Part shown: positions 1 to 6,530 of the stretch, piece by piece | Position numbering within the stretch: the stretch's first letter is position 1 | Layout: each line of letters begins with the position of its first letter | Source: DASQQQ01 sp036390995 | GTDB lineage: Bacteria > Actinomycetota > UBA4738 > HRBIN12 | DNA: 39,138 bases | Direction: 5' to 3' | NCBI GenBank assembly: GCA_036390995.1 | Contig: DASWAT010000158.1 | Span: 1 to 39,138 of the forward strand | Translations under genes and position numbers: made by a program | Notes under the pieces: model-generated | What the model saw: the letters and a program-made list of their open reading frames with translations, nothing else | What the model was told of the DNA's origin: nothing | Databases searched by the model: none

Positions 1-5
1 TGACC

Positions 6-65
6 ATGTCGACGAGCGAGACGTTCTTCGTCCCCGGGAAGCAGTCGCTCGTACTTATTGCGTAG
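6..65 (+). CDS. Branched-chain amino acid leader peptide (attenuator)
   Basis: A 19-codon reading frame starts at ATG 6 and ends at TAG 63-65. Its last residues are Ser-Leu-Val-Leu-Ile-Ala, so four consecutive regulatory codons (ctc gta ctt att, 48-59) specify exactly the three end products of the downstream operon. Three of the four end in A or T, which is rare in these GC-rich genes and should make ribosome movement sensitive to charged tRNA supply. The stop codon abuts a stem-loop (65-98) and then an intrinsic terminator (104-129), and ilv genes follow. This matches the known layout of ilv/leu attenuators in enteric bacteria and actinobacteria. The window starts too close to show promoter or ribosome site, so the exact start is inferred. 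Confidence 0.85.
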   Translation: MSTSETFFVPGKQSLVLIA

Positions 66-113
66 GCGCGGACGGGCCCAGGAGGCCTGTGCCGCGCCGG
101 ATGCCCTCCGCGG
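65..113 (+). promoter_or_regulatory. Attenuator folds: pause stem and competing antiterminator
   Basis: Bases 65-71 pair perfectly with 92-98 (7 GC pairs), enclosing a second stem, 74-78 with 84-88. These directly follow the Leu-Val-Leu-Ile codons. Two alternative pairings compete with the terminator: 81-85 (GGAGG) with 105-109 (CCTCC), and 92-96 with 109-113. A ribosome stalled on 48-59 would cover 65-71, free the 81-98 segment, and let it capture the terminator's 5' arm. The pairings are read from the sequence; the switching mechanism is inferred by analogy with known leader-peptide attenuators. Confidence 0.72.
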
Positions 114-129
114 ATGCGGGGGGTTTTTT
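104..129 (+). terminator. Intrinsic terminator of the ilv leader (attenuator)
   Basis: An 8-bp stem pairs 104-111 with 116-123 (one G-U wobble) around a GGAT loop, followed at once by six Ts (124-129). It lies between the leader peptide and the first structural gene, so it would end transcription before the operon unless the antiterminator forms. Confidence 0.82.
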
Positions 130-193
130 CTACCCCCGAAACAGGACGACCGGCCGGACGGGACCCATCGGGCCACGAAGGAAGGAGCATGCG

Positions 194-517
194 ATGAGGT
201 ACGAGTTCGAACGCAGCGGGCACACGGTGGCCAGCGTGCTGTGGGAGGGCCCGGCGCAGGTCACGGTGGACGTGGCCGACCCGGCGGATCGACCTCAGTT
301 CGACCGGTTCTTCGGGACCGAGGTGGTCTACATGGACGCCGGATTCGACTTCGGCGGCGGCATGAGCGACGAGGGGCTGACCAGCCGTCGGCGCGACTGG
401 ACGCCGTGGGAGTTCGAGCGGGCCTGCCGGAACCTGGCGCACAAGCTGGGCTGCACGGTCCGTCGCGTGGAGACGGGGCCGGTCGAGGCCCGGCCCGAAG
501 GGGTCGCCGCCCGATGA
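194..517 (+). CDS. Uncharacterised 107-aa protein, first structural gene of the ilv operon
   Basis: The ATG at 194 is chosen because a GAAGGAG ribosome site (181-187) sits 6 nt upstream; frames beginning earlier would run through the attenuator. The 107-residue product is soluble, acidic in the middle and without signal peptide or membrane segment. Visible traits are an N-terminal stretch of alternating hydrophobic residues (probable beta strands), a Gly-rich turn FDFGGGMS, and a helical WTPWEFERACRNLA segment. I do not recognise the family. Its TGA overlaps the ilvB ATG by 4 nt (ATGA), so it is probably translationally coupled to the acetolactate synthase catalytic subunit and shares its attenuator. 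A role tied to branched-chain synthesis is inferred from position only. Confidence 0.75.
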   Translation: MRYEFERSGHTVASVLWEGPAQVTVDVADPADRPQFDRFFGTEVVYMDAGFDFGGGMSDEGLTSRRRDWTPWEFERACRNLAHKLGCTVRRVETGPVEARPEGVAAR

Positions 518-2259
518 AGGTGACCGGCGCCCAGGCTCTGTTCGGGGCCCTGGAGGGCGAGGGGGTCGACCTGGTCTTCGGGATCCCCGGCGGGGCCATC
601 CTGCCCGCCTACGATCCGCTGATCGAATCGAGCGTCCGCCACGTCCTCACCCGCCACGAGCAGGGCGCCGGCCATGCGGCCGAGGGCTACGCCTGGGCGA
701 CCGGGAAGGTCGGCGTCTGCATCGCGACGTCCGGCCCCGGCGGCTGCAACCTGGTCACACCCCTCGCCGACGCGAAGATGGACTCGGTCCCGGTGGTGGC
801 CATCACCGGCCAGGTGAACACGGCGGCGGTCGGCAACGACGCCTTCCAGGAGGCCGACATCACCGGCATCACGATGCCGGTCACGAAGCACAACTTCCTG
901 GTGAAGGACCCCGCCGAGGTGGCCGAGACCATCCGGGAGGCCTTCCACATCGCCTCGACCGGCCGGCCGGGCCCCGTCCTCGTGGACGTCCCGAAGGACG
1001 TCCTGATCAAGGAGACCGAGTGGGTCTGGCCCGAGCGGGTGGACCTGCCCGGCTACAAGCCCACCACGAAGGGCAACCTGCGGCAGGTCCGCGAGGCCGT
1101 CCGGCTGATCCTCGAAGCCAGGCGCCCGGTCCTGTATGTGGGCGGGGGCGTGATCAAGGCGAACGCCACGAAGGAGCTGCACGAGCTCGCCACCGAGGGG
1201 CGCCTTCCGGTGGTCACCACGCTCATGGCCCGCGGCGCCTTCCCGGACGACCACGAGCTCGCGCTCGGGATGCCCGGCATGCACGGCGGCTACACGGCCG
1301 TGACCGCGCTGCAGAAGGCCGATCTGCTCGTGGCGCTGGCTTCGCGCTTCGACGACCGCGTCACGGGGCAGCTCTCCACGTTCGCGTCCCACGCGAAGGT
1401 GATCCACGTCGACATCGACCCCGCCGAGATCGGGAAGAACCGTAAGGCCGACGTTCCGATCGTGGGCGACGCGCGCGACGTGATCGCCAAGCTCGTGGCC
1501 GAGCTCCGACGGCGTCAGGAGGAGGCCGGCGGACCACCCGATCGGGCCGAATGGCTCGGCATGCTGCGCTCGTGGATGGAGCGCTACCCGTACACGTACG
1601 ACCAGCCCGACGACGGGCCATTGAAGCCGCAGTTCGCCATCGCGCGGCTCTACGAGCACGCGAAGGACGCCGTCGTGGTGGCCGGCGTCGGCCAGCACCA
1701 GATGTGGGCATCGCAGTTCTGGCGCTTCAACGAGCCGCGGACGTGGATCAACTCGGGCGGTCTCGGCACGATGGGGTTCGCCGTCCCGGCGGCCCTCGGC
1801 GCGGCGGCCGGACGTCCCGACCGGCGCGTGATCGCGATCGACGGCGACGGGTGCTTCCAGATGACGGCGCAGGAGCTCGCCACCTCCGCGACCGAGAAGA
1901 TCCCGTTCATCACGGCGATCATGAACAACGGCTACCTCGGCATGGTCCGCCAATGGCAGGAGCTCTTCTACAAGGAGCGGTATTCGCAGGTGGAGCTGAC
2001 CCAGACCACGCCCGACTACGTGAAGCTGGCCGAGGCGTACGGGGCGGTCGGCCTGCGCGCCGAGCACCCGGACGAGGTCGATCCCGTGATCGAGAAGGCC
2101 TTGTCGATCGAGGACCGCAGCGTGGTGATCGACTTCCGCTGCGACCCCGGCGAGATGGTGTTCCCGATGGTCCCGGCCGGCGCGAGCAACGACGAGATCA
2201 TCATCGGCCCCGGCGGGCTCCGGCCCGTGGACGACCCGGCGGAGGCCCCGATCGCATGA
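514..2259 (+). CDS. ilvB: Acetolactate synthase, large catalytic subunit
   Basis: A 581-aa thiamine-diphosphate enzyme that condenses two pyruvates to acetolactate (valine, leucine) or pyruvate with 2-oxobutyrate (isoleucine). The three expected domains are visible: N-terminal PYR domain with the catalytic Glu in RHEQGAGHAAEG (about residue 49), a central FAD-binding-type domain, and a C-terminal PP domain with GDG (about 444-446) and NNGYLGMVRQWQ (from about 471), the Mg-diphosphate site. Length is normal for the family. The ATG at 514 overlaps the preceding stop (ATGA), and its own TGA overlaps the ilvN ATG at 2256. The open frame extends further upstream, but that part crosses the attenuator in another gene's space and is not coding. 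Feedback control is expected through IlvN. Confidence 0.97.
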   Translation: MKVTGAQALFGALEGEGVDLVFGIPGGAILPAYDPLIESSVRHVLTRHEQGAGHAAEGYAWATGKVGVCIATSGPGGCNLVTPLADAKMDSVPVVAITGQVNTAAVGNDAFQEADITGITMPVTKHNFLVKDPAEVAETIREAFHIASTGRPGPVLVDVPKDVLIKETEWVWPERVDLPGYKPTTKGNLRQVREAVRLILEARRPVLYVGGGVIKANATKELHELATEGRLPVVTTLMARGAFPDDHELALGMPGMHGGYTAVTALQKADLLVALASRFDDRVTGQLSTFASHAKVIHVDIDPAEIGKNRKADVPIVGDARDVIAKLVAELRRRQEEAGGPPDRAEWLGMLRSWMERYPYTYDQPDDGPLKPQFAIARLYEHAKDAVVVAGVGQHQMWASQFWRFNEPRTWINSGGLGTMGFAVPAALGAAAGRPDRRVIAIDGDGCFQMTAQELATSATEKIPFITAIMNNGYLGMVRQWQELFYKERYSQVELTQTTPDYVKLAEAYGAVGLRAEHPDEVDPVIEKALSIEDRSVVIDFRCDPGEMVFPMVPAGASNDEIIIGPGGLRPVDDPAEAPIA

Positions 2260-2810
2260 GCCTCCACACCATCTCGGTGCTGGTCGAGGACAAGCCGGGT
2301 GTCCTCACCCGCGTCGCCGGGCTGTTCGCGGCCCGCGGCTTCAACATCGACTCGCTGGCGGTCGGTCCCACAGAGGAGGGCGGCCTGTCCCGCATGACGC
2401 TCGTCGTGAACGTCGAGAGCAAGCCGCTCGAGCAGGTCACGAAGCAGCTGAACAAGCTCATCAACGTGATCAAGATCCTCGAGCTCGAGCCCGGGGACGC
2501 GGTCGAGCGGGAGCTGGTCCTGGTGAAGGTCCGCGCCGCCGGCGAGAGCCGTGCCCGCGTGATCGAGATCGCCGAGATCTTCCGCGCCCGGATCCTCGAC
2601 GTGACGCACGAGACGATCACCATCGAGGGCACGGGGACCCCGGACAAGCTCGAGGCGCTGCTGGAGCTGCTCCGGGACTTCGGCATCGTCGAGCTGGCCC
2701 GCACCGGCCGGATCGCGCTGGCCCGGGGCGACCGGGGGATCCGCGAGCGCGTCCAGCGCAAGGGGGCGGCAAGCGCCCAGGCGGCGACGGAGTGGTCCGG
2801 CAGCGTCTGA
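2256..2810 (+). CDS. ilvN: Acetolactate synthase, small regulatory subunit
   Basis: A 184-aa regulatory subunit. An N-terminal ACT domain (about residues 4-77) opens with HTISVLVEDKPGVLTRVAGL and contains GFNIDSLAVGPTE, the usual valine-binding region; a C-terminal small-subunit domain follows (about 85-160, with RARILDVTHETITIEGTG). A basic, low-complexity tail of about 20 residues ends the protein. It activates IlvB and confers feedback inhibition by branched-chain amino acids in characterised systems. The start codon overlaps the ilvB stop by 4 nt, which fits stoichiometric coupling. The 62 bases between ilvN and ilvC are the widest gap within the structural genes of the operon and hold a perfect inverted repeat. 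Confidence 0.96.
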   Translation: MSLHTISVLVEDKPGVLTRVAGLFAARGFNIDSLAVGPTEEGGLSRMTLVVNVESKPLEQVTKQLNKLINVIKILELEPGDAVERELVLVKVRAAGESRARVIEIAEIFRARILDVTHETITIEGTGTPDKLEALLELLRDFGIVELARTGRIALARGDRGIRERVQRKGAASAQAATEWSGSV

Positions 2811-2828
2811 TGGCCGTCGGTGACCGAC

Positions 2829-2847
2829 CTAGTCTGAACCAGACTAG
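2829..2847. repeat. Perfect inverted repeat in the ilvN-ilvC gap
   Basis: CTAGTCT (2829-2835) and AGACTAG (2841-2847) form a perfect 7-bp inverted repeat around GAACC. There is no T tract, and it ends about 25 nt before the ilvC ATG. It could be a protein operator for an internal ilvC promoter, or an mRNA hairpin setting differential stability. CTAG is generally rare in bacterial genomes and here occurs twice in 19 bases. Confidence 0.55.
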
Positions 2848-2872
2848 CAGGACGAAGGGGAGAGCGGACAGG

Positions 2873-3886
2873 ATGGCGACGATCTACTACGAGCGGGACG
2901 CCGACCCGGCGGCCCTTGCGGGACAGAAGATCGCGGTGCTGGGTTTCGGCAGCCAGGGTCACGCCCACGCCATGAATCTGCAGGACTCCGGCCACGACGT
3001 ACGGGTCGGCCTGCGGGAGGGCTCGAGGTCGTGGCCGGCCGCCGAGGAGGCCGGCCTTCGCGTTCTGCCCACCGCGCAGGCGGTCAAGGAGGCGGGCGTG
3101 GTCATGGTGCTCCTGCCGGACACCGCGCACGCCGCCGTGTACGCGGCCGACGTGGCCCCGAACCTGAAGGCCGGCGACATGCTGATGTTCGCGCACGGCT
3201 TCAGCATCCACTTCGGCACGGTGGGTCCGCCGCGGGACGTCGACGTCACGATGATCGCGCCGAAGGGCCCCGGGCACCTCGTCCGCCGTACCTACGAGCA
3301 GGGGATCGGCACGCCCGCCCTGGTGGCCGTGCAGCAAGACGCCACCGGGAAGGCCCTCCAGCGGGCGCTCGCGTACGGGATGGGTATCGGCGCGGCCCGC
3401 GCGGGCATCATCCGGACCACCTTCAAGGAGGAGACCGAGACAGACCTGTTCGGCGAGCAGTCGGTCCTGTGCGGGGGCGTCTCCCGGTTGATCGAGGACG
3501 GCTTCGACACCCTCGTGGAGGCCGGCTACCAGCCGGAGATCGCCTATTTCGAGTGCCTGCACGAGATGAAGCTCATCGTCGATCTCCTGTACGAGGGCGG
3601 GATGAGCTGGATGCGCTACTCCATCAGCGACACCGCCGAGTACGGCGATTACACGCGGGGGCCCCGGGTGGTCGACGGTCACGTGAAGGAGAGCATGCGA
3701 CAGGTCCTCGGCGAGATCCAGAGCGGTGCGTTCGCGAAGGAGTGGATCGGCGAGGCCGAGGCGGGGTTCCCAGCCTTCATGCGACTTCGCAGCGCGGCGC
3801 GCTCGACCCGGCTCGAAGAGGTCGGACGGGAGCTGCGCCGCATGATGCCCTGGCTGGAGTCCGAGAAGAAGGTGGTTCCCGAATGA
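2873..3886 (+). CDS. ilvC: Ketol-acid reductoisomerase (class I, NADPH type)
   Basis: A 337-aa enzyme that isomerises and reduces acetolactate or acetohydroxybutyrate to the dihydroxy acids. The N-terminal Rossmann domain carries GFGSQGHAHA (from about residue 24) and, in the next loop, GLREGSRSW, whose Arg and Ser residues suit NADPH phosphate binding. Lys131 (APKGPGH) and the Mg ligands Asp191 and Glu195 (DLFGEQ) are present in the knotted C-terminal domain. Length is typical of class I. The ATG at 2873 is preferred over an in-frame upstream ATG at 2792, which would fall inside ilvN and add 27 non-conserved residues; AGGGGAG lies about 10 nt upstream. The TGA overlaps the leuA ATG. No ilvD is present in the window. 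Confidence 0.97.
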   Translation: MATIYYERDADPAALAGQKIAVLGFGSQGHAHAMNLQDSGHDVRVGLREGSRSWPAAEEAGLRVLPTAQAVKEAGVVMVLLPDTAHAAVYAADVAPNLKAGDMLMFAHGFSIHFGTVGPPRDVDVTMIAPKGPGHLVRRTYEQGIGTPALVAVQQDATGKALQRALAYGMGIGAARAGIIRTTFKEETETDLFGEQSVLCGGVSRLIEDGFDTLVEAGYQPEIAYFECLHEMKLIVDLLYEGGMSWMRYSISDTAEYGDYTRGPRVVDGHVKESMRQVLGEIQSGAFAKEWIGEAEAGFPAFMRLRSAARSTRLEEVGRELRRMMPWLESEKKVVPE

Positions 3887-5472
3887 GCGACCCAGACGTA
3901 GGCACCGTAGGCGCCCCCGGTTCGACGGATCCGAGCAACCGAGTACGCATCTTCGACACGACGCTCCGCGACGGTGAGCAGGCTCCCGGCATCGCCCTCA
4001 CGAAGGCCGAGAAGGTCGAGATCGCCGAGCAGCTGGCCCGCCTGAACGTGGACATCCTGGAGGCGGGTTTCGCCATCAGCTCCGAGGGCGAGTTCGACGC
4101 CGTGCGCGAGATCGCCACCAGCGTGAAGGGACCGGTGATCGCGTCGCTGGCCCGTGTGGTTCCCGGCGACATCGACCGGGCCGCCGAGGCGCTGAAGGGC
4201 GCCGAGCACTGGCGGATCCACGTGTTCGTCTCTACCAGCGAGATCCACATGCAGGACATGCTCCGGATGTCCCACAACCAGGTGCTCGACGCGATCCGCG
4301 ACGGCGTGAAGCTCGCCGTGGGCTACACGGACGACGTCGAGTTCAGCGCGCAGGACGCCACGCGGACCGAGCTCGGCTTCCTGCTCGAGTGCTTCAAGGC
4401 GGCCGTGGAGGCCGGCGCCACCACGATCAACGTCCCCGACACGGTGGGCTACGCGATGCCCCACGAGTTCGGCGAGATGGTTCGGGTGGTGCGCGAGGCC
4501 ACGCCCGACCACGTGATCGTCTCGACCCACTGCCACAACGACCTCGGGCTCGCGGTGGCGAACTCGCTGGCCGGCGTGGTGAACGGGGCCCGGCAGGTCG
4601 AGGTGGCCGTGAACGGGATCGGCGAGCGCGCCGGCAACTGCTCGCTGGAAGAGGTGGCCATGATCCTCGCGACGCGAGGGCAGACCCTCGGGGTCCACCA
4701 CGAGCTGAACACCCGGGAGATCATCCGGACGTCTCGGCTGGTGGCGATGACCACCGGCTACTCGGTGCAGCCGAACAAGGCCGTCGTCGGCGCGTCGGCC
4801 TTCGCGCACGAGAGCGGCATCCATCAGCACGGCGTGCTGGCCAACCGGGCCACGTACGAGATCATGGACCCCTTGGCGATCGGCCTGGAGGGCAACCGGA
4901 TCGTGCTGGGCAAGCACTCGGGTCGTCACGCGTTCGCCGATGCCCTGGCGAAGATCGGCATCGAGCTCGACAAGGAGCACTTGGACCGGACGTTCGCGCG
5001 GTTCAAGGACCTGGCCGACCGCAAGGTACAGCTGACCGATCATGACCTGCAGGCGATCGTGTCCGAGGAGCTCGGCGCCACCGAGCAGGACGAGTTCGTC
5101 CTCGAGTCCGTCGTGGTGGGCGGCGGCACGCACCTCGAGCCGCGGGCCACGGTGCATCTGCGCCGCGGCGACGAGACGATCGAGGAGTCGGCCATGGGTG
5201 ACGGTCTCATCGATGCCGCGATGGGCGCGATCCAGCGGGCGGCCGGGGTGGAGGCGCGACTCGTGACGTTCAACGTCTCGAGCGTGACCGGCGGCTCCGA
5301 CGCCCTCGGCGACGTCGTCGTCCAGCTCGACGTCGGCGGGCGCCGGGTCACGGGCCGCGGCGTGGCCACCGACGTGGTGGAGGCCAGCGCCCGTGCGTAC
5401 CTCGCGGCGATCAACCGCTCCCTCCAGGCCCCAGCCGGCTCGAAGAGCACGACGGAAGCATGGCCGGAGTGA
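3883..5472 (+). CDS. leuA: 2-Isopropylmalate synthase
   Basis: A 529-aa enzyme that condenses acetyl-CoA with 2-oxoisovalerate, the committed step of leucine synthesis. The catalytic TIM barrel begins at VRIFDTTLRDGEQAPG (metal Asp about 25) and includes the metal-binding STHCHNDLGLAVANS (His about 216 and 218) and NGIGERAGN. The C-terminal third (from about residue 395) is the LeuA dimerisation/allosteric domain, where leucine binds in characterised enzymes. This is the shorter bacterial LeuA type rather than the longer Mycobacterium type. The ATG overlaps the ilvC stop by 4 nt. The N-terminal 20 residues are probably disordered. The gene is coupled to leuB by a 13-nt overlap. Confidence 0.95.
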   Translation: MSDPDVGTVGAPGSTDPSNRVRIFDTTLRDGEQAPGIALTKAEKVEIAEQLARLNVDILEAGFAISSEGEFDAVREIATSVKGPVIASLARVVPGDIDRAAEALKGAEHWRIHVFVSTSEIHMQDMLRMSHNQVLDAIRDGVKLAVGYTDDVEFSAQDATRTELGFLLECFKAAVEAGATTINVPDTVGYAMPHEFGEMVRVVREATPDHVIVSTHCHNDLGLAVANSLAGVVNGARQVEVAVNGIGERAGNCSLEEVAMILATRGQTLGVHHELNTREIIRTSRLVAMTTGYSVQPNKAVVGASAFAHESGIHQHGVLANRATYEIMDPLAIGLEGNRIVLGKHSGRHAFADALAKIGIELDKEHLDRTFARFKDLADRKVQLTDHDLQAIVSEELGATEQDEFVLESVVVGGGTHLEPRATVHLRRGDETIEESAMGDGLIDAAMGAIQRAAGVEARLVTFNVSSVTGGSDALGDVVVQLDVGGRRVTGRGVATDVVEASARAYLAAINRSLQAPAGSKSTTEAWPE

Positions 5473-6530
5473 GCCGCGCACACCGGATCGGGGTCCTTCC
5501 CGGCGACGGGACCGGACCCGAGGTCGTCCGGGAGGGGCTGAAGGTGCTCGACGCCGTGTCGGCGCTCGAGGGCTTCGAGGTCGCGTGCGAGGCGTTCGAC
5601 CTGGGCGGCGAGCGCTTCTTGCGAACCGGCGACGTGCTGCCCGATGCCGAGCTCGCGCGGCTGCGGGAGATGGAGGCGCTGTTCCTCGGCGCGGTGGGCC
5701 ATCCCGACGTGAGGCCGGGGATCCTCGAGCGCGAGCTGCTGCTGCGCATCCGTTTCGAGCTCGACCAGTACGTGAACCTCCGTCCGGTGATCCGGTACCC
5801 GGGTGTGAAGACCCTCGTGCCCTCGCACACCGAGGACGACGTGAACTTCGTCGTCGTGCGCGAGAACAGCGAGGGCCTGTACACGGGCGCGGGGGGCTTC
5901 CACCGCAAGGGCACGCCGCACGAGGTCGCCGTCCAGGAGTCCGTCAACACCCGCCACGGCGTGGAGAGGATCGTGCGTTTCGCGTTCGCGCACGCGATGC
6001 GGCCGGACCGGCGGCGGAAGGTCACGCTCGTCCACAAGACGAACGTCCTCACGTACGCCGGCGACCTGTACCAGCGGGTCGTGGACGAGGTGGCGCGCGA
6101 GTACCCCGACGTCACCACCGACTACGTGCACGTGGACGCGGCGTGCATCTACTTCCTCGACCAGCCCTCGCGGTTCGACGTCATCGTCACCGACAACATG
6201 TTCGGCGACATCGTCACGGACCTCGGAGCGATGATCCAAGGGGGGATGGGCATCGCGGCCGGCGGTAACATCAACCCGGACGGTGTGTCGATGTTCGAGC
6301 CGATCGGGGGAACGGCGCCGGATCACACCGGCAAGGGCACGATCAACCCGCTGGCGGCGATCGGGGCCGTCCAGATGCTCCTCGAGAACCTCGGTGAGAC
6401 GGCCGCCGCCACGCGCGTCGACGCTGGGATCCGGTTCGCCTGCTCGAAGCTCCACTCGATGCGTGCCGGAGAGATGGGCTACTCGACCTCGGAGGTCGGT
6501 GACCTCGTCGTGGAGGGGGCGAGGGCGTGA
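5460..6530 (+). CDS. leuB: 3-Isopropylmalate dehydrogenase
   Basis: A 356-aa NAD-dependent oxidative decarboxylase of the isocitrate/isopropylmalate dehydrogenase family. It shows IGVLPGDGTGPEVV near the start, VVRENSEGLYTGAGG, the catalytic-Lys region LVHKTNVLTYAGDL, and the metal-binding VTDNMFGDIVTDLGAM, then FEPIGGTAPD for NAD binding. The pattern (EGxYTGxGG, HKTNVL) is closest to actinobacterial LeuB. Because cimA follows, it probably also oxidises 3-methylmalate in the citramalate route to isoleucine. The start may be ATG 5460 (overlapping leuA by 13 nt) or GTG 5469, which overlaps the leuA stop as GTGA like the other junctions; both are in frame. Homoisocitrate or tartrate dehydrogenase is a less likely alternative given the context. 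Confidence 0.92.
   Translation: MAGVSRAHRIGVLPGDGTGPEVVREGLKVLDAVSALEGFEVACEAFDLGGERFLRTGDVLPDAELARLREMEALFLGAVGHPDVRPGILERELLLRIRFELDQYVNLRPVIRYPGVKTLVPSHTEDDVNFVVVRENSEGLYTGAGGFHRKGTPHEVAVQESVNTRHGVERIVRFAFAHAMRPDRRRKVTLVHKTNVLTYAGDLYQRVVDEVAREYPDVTTDYVHVDAACIYFLDQPSRFDVIVTDNMFGDIVTDLGAMIQGGMGIAAGGNINPDGVSMFEPIGGTAPDHTGKGTINPLAAIGAVQMLLENLGETAAATRVDAGIRFACSKLHSMRAGEMGYSTSEVGDLVVEGARA

Noticed and set aside
1..193. T-box or riboswitch upstream of the ilv operon
   Set aside because: No T-box core or recognisable riboswitch element; the leader peptide plus terminator explains the region.
58..513. N-terminal extension of ilvB in the same frame from a TTG at 58
   Set aside because: It runs through the leader stop, attenuator and the 107-aa gene in another frame; the acetolactate synthase family begins at the ATG 514.
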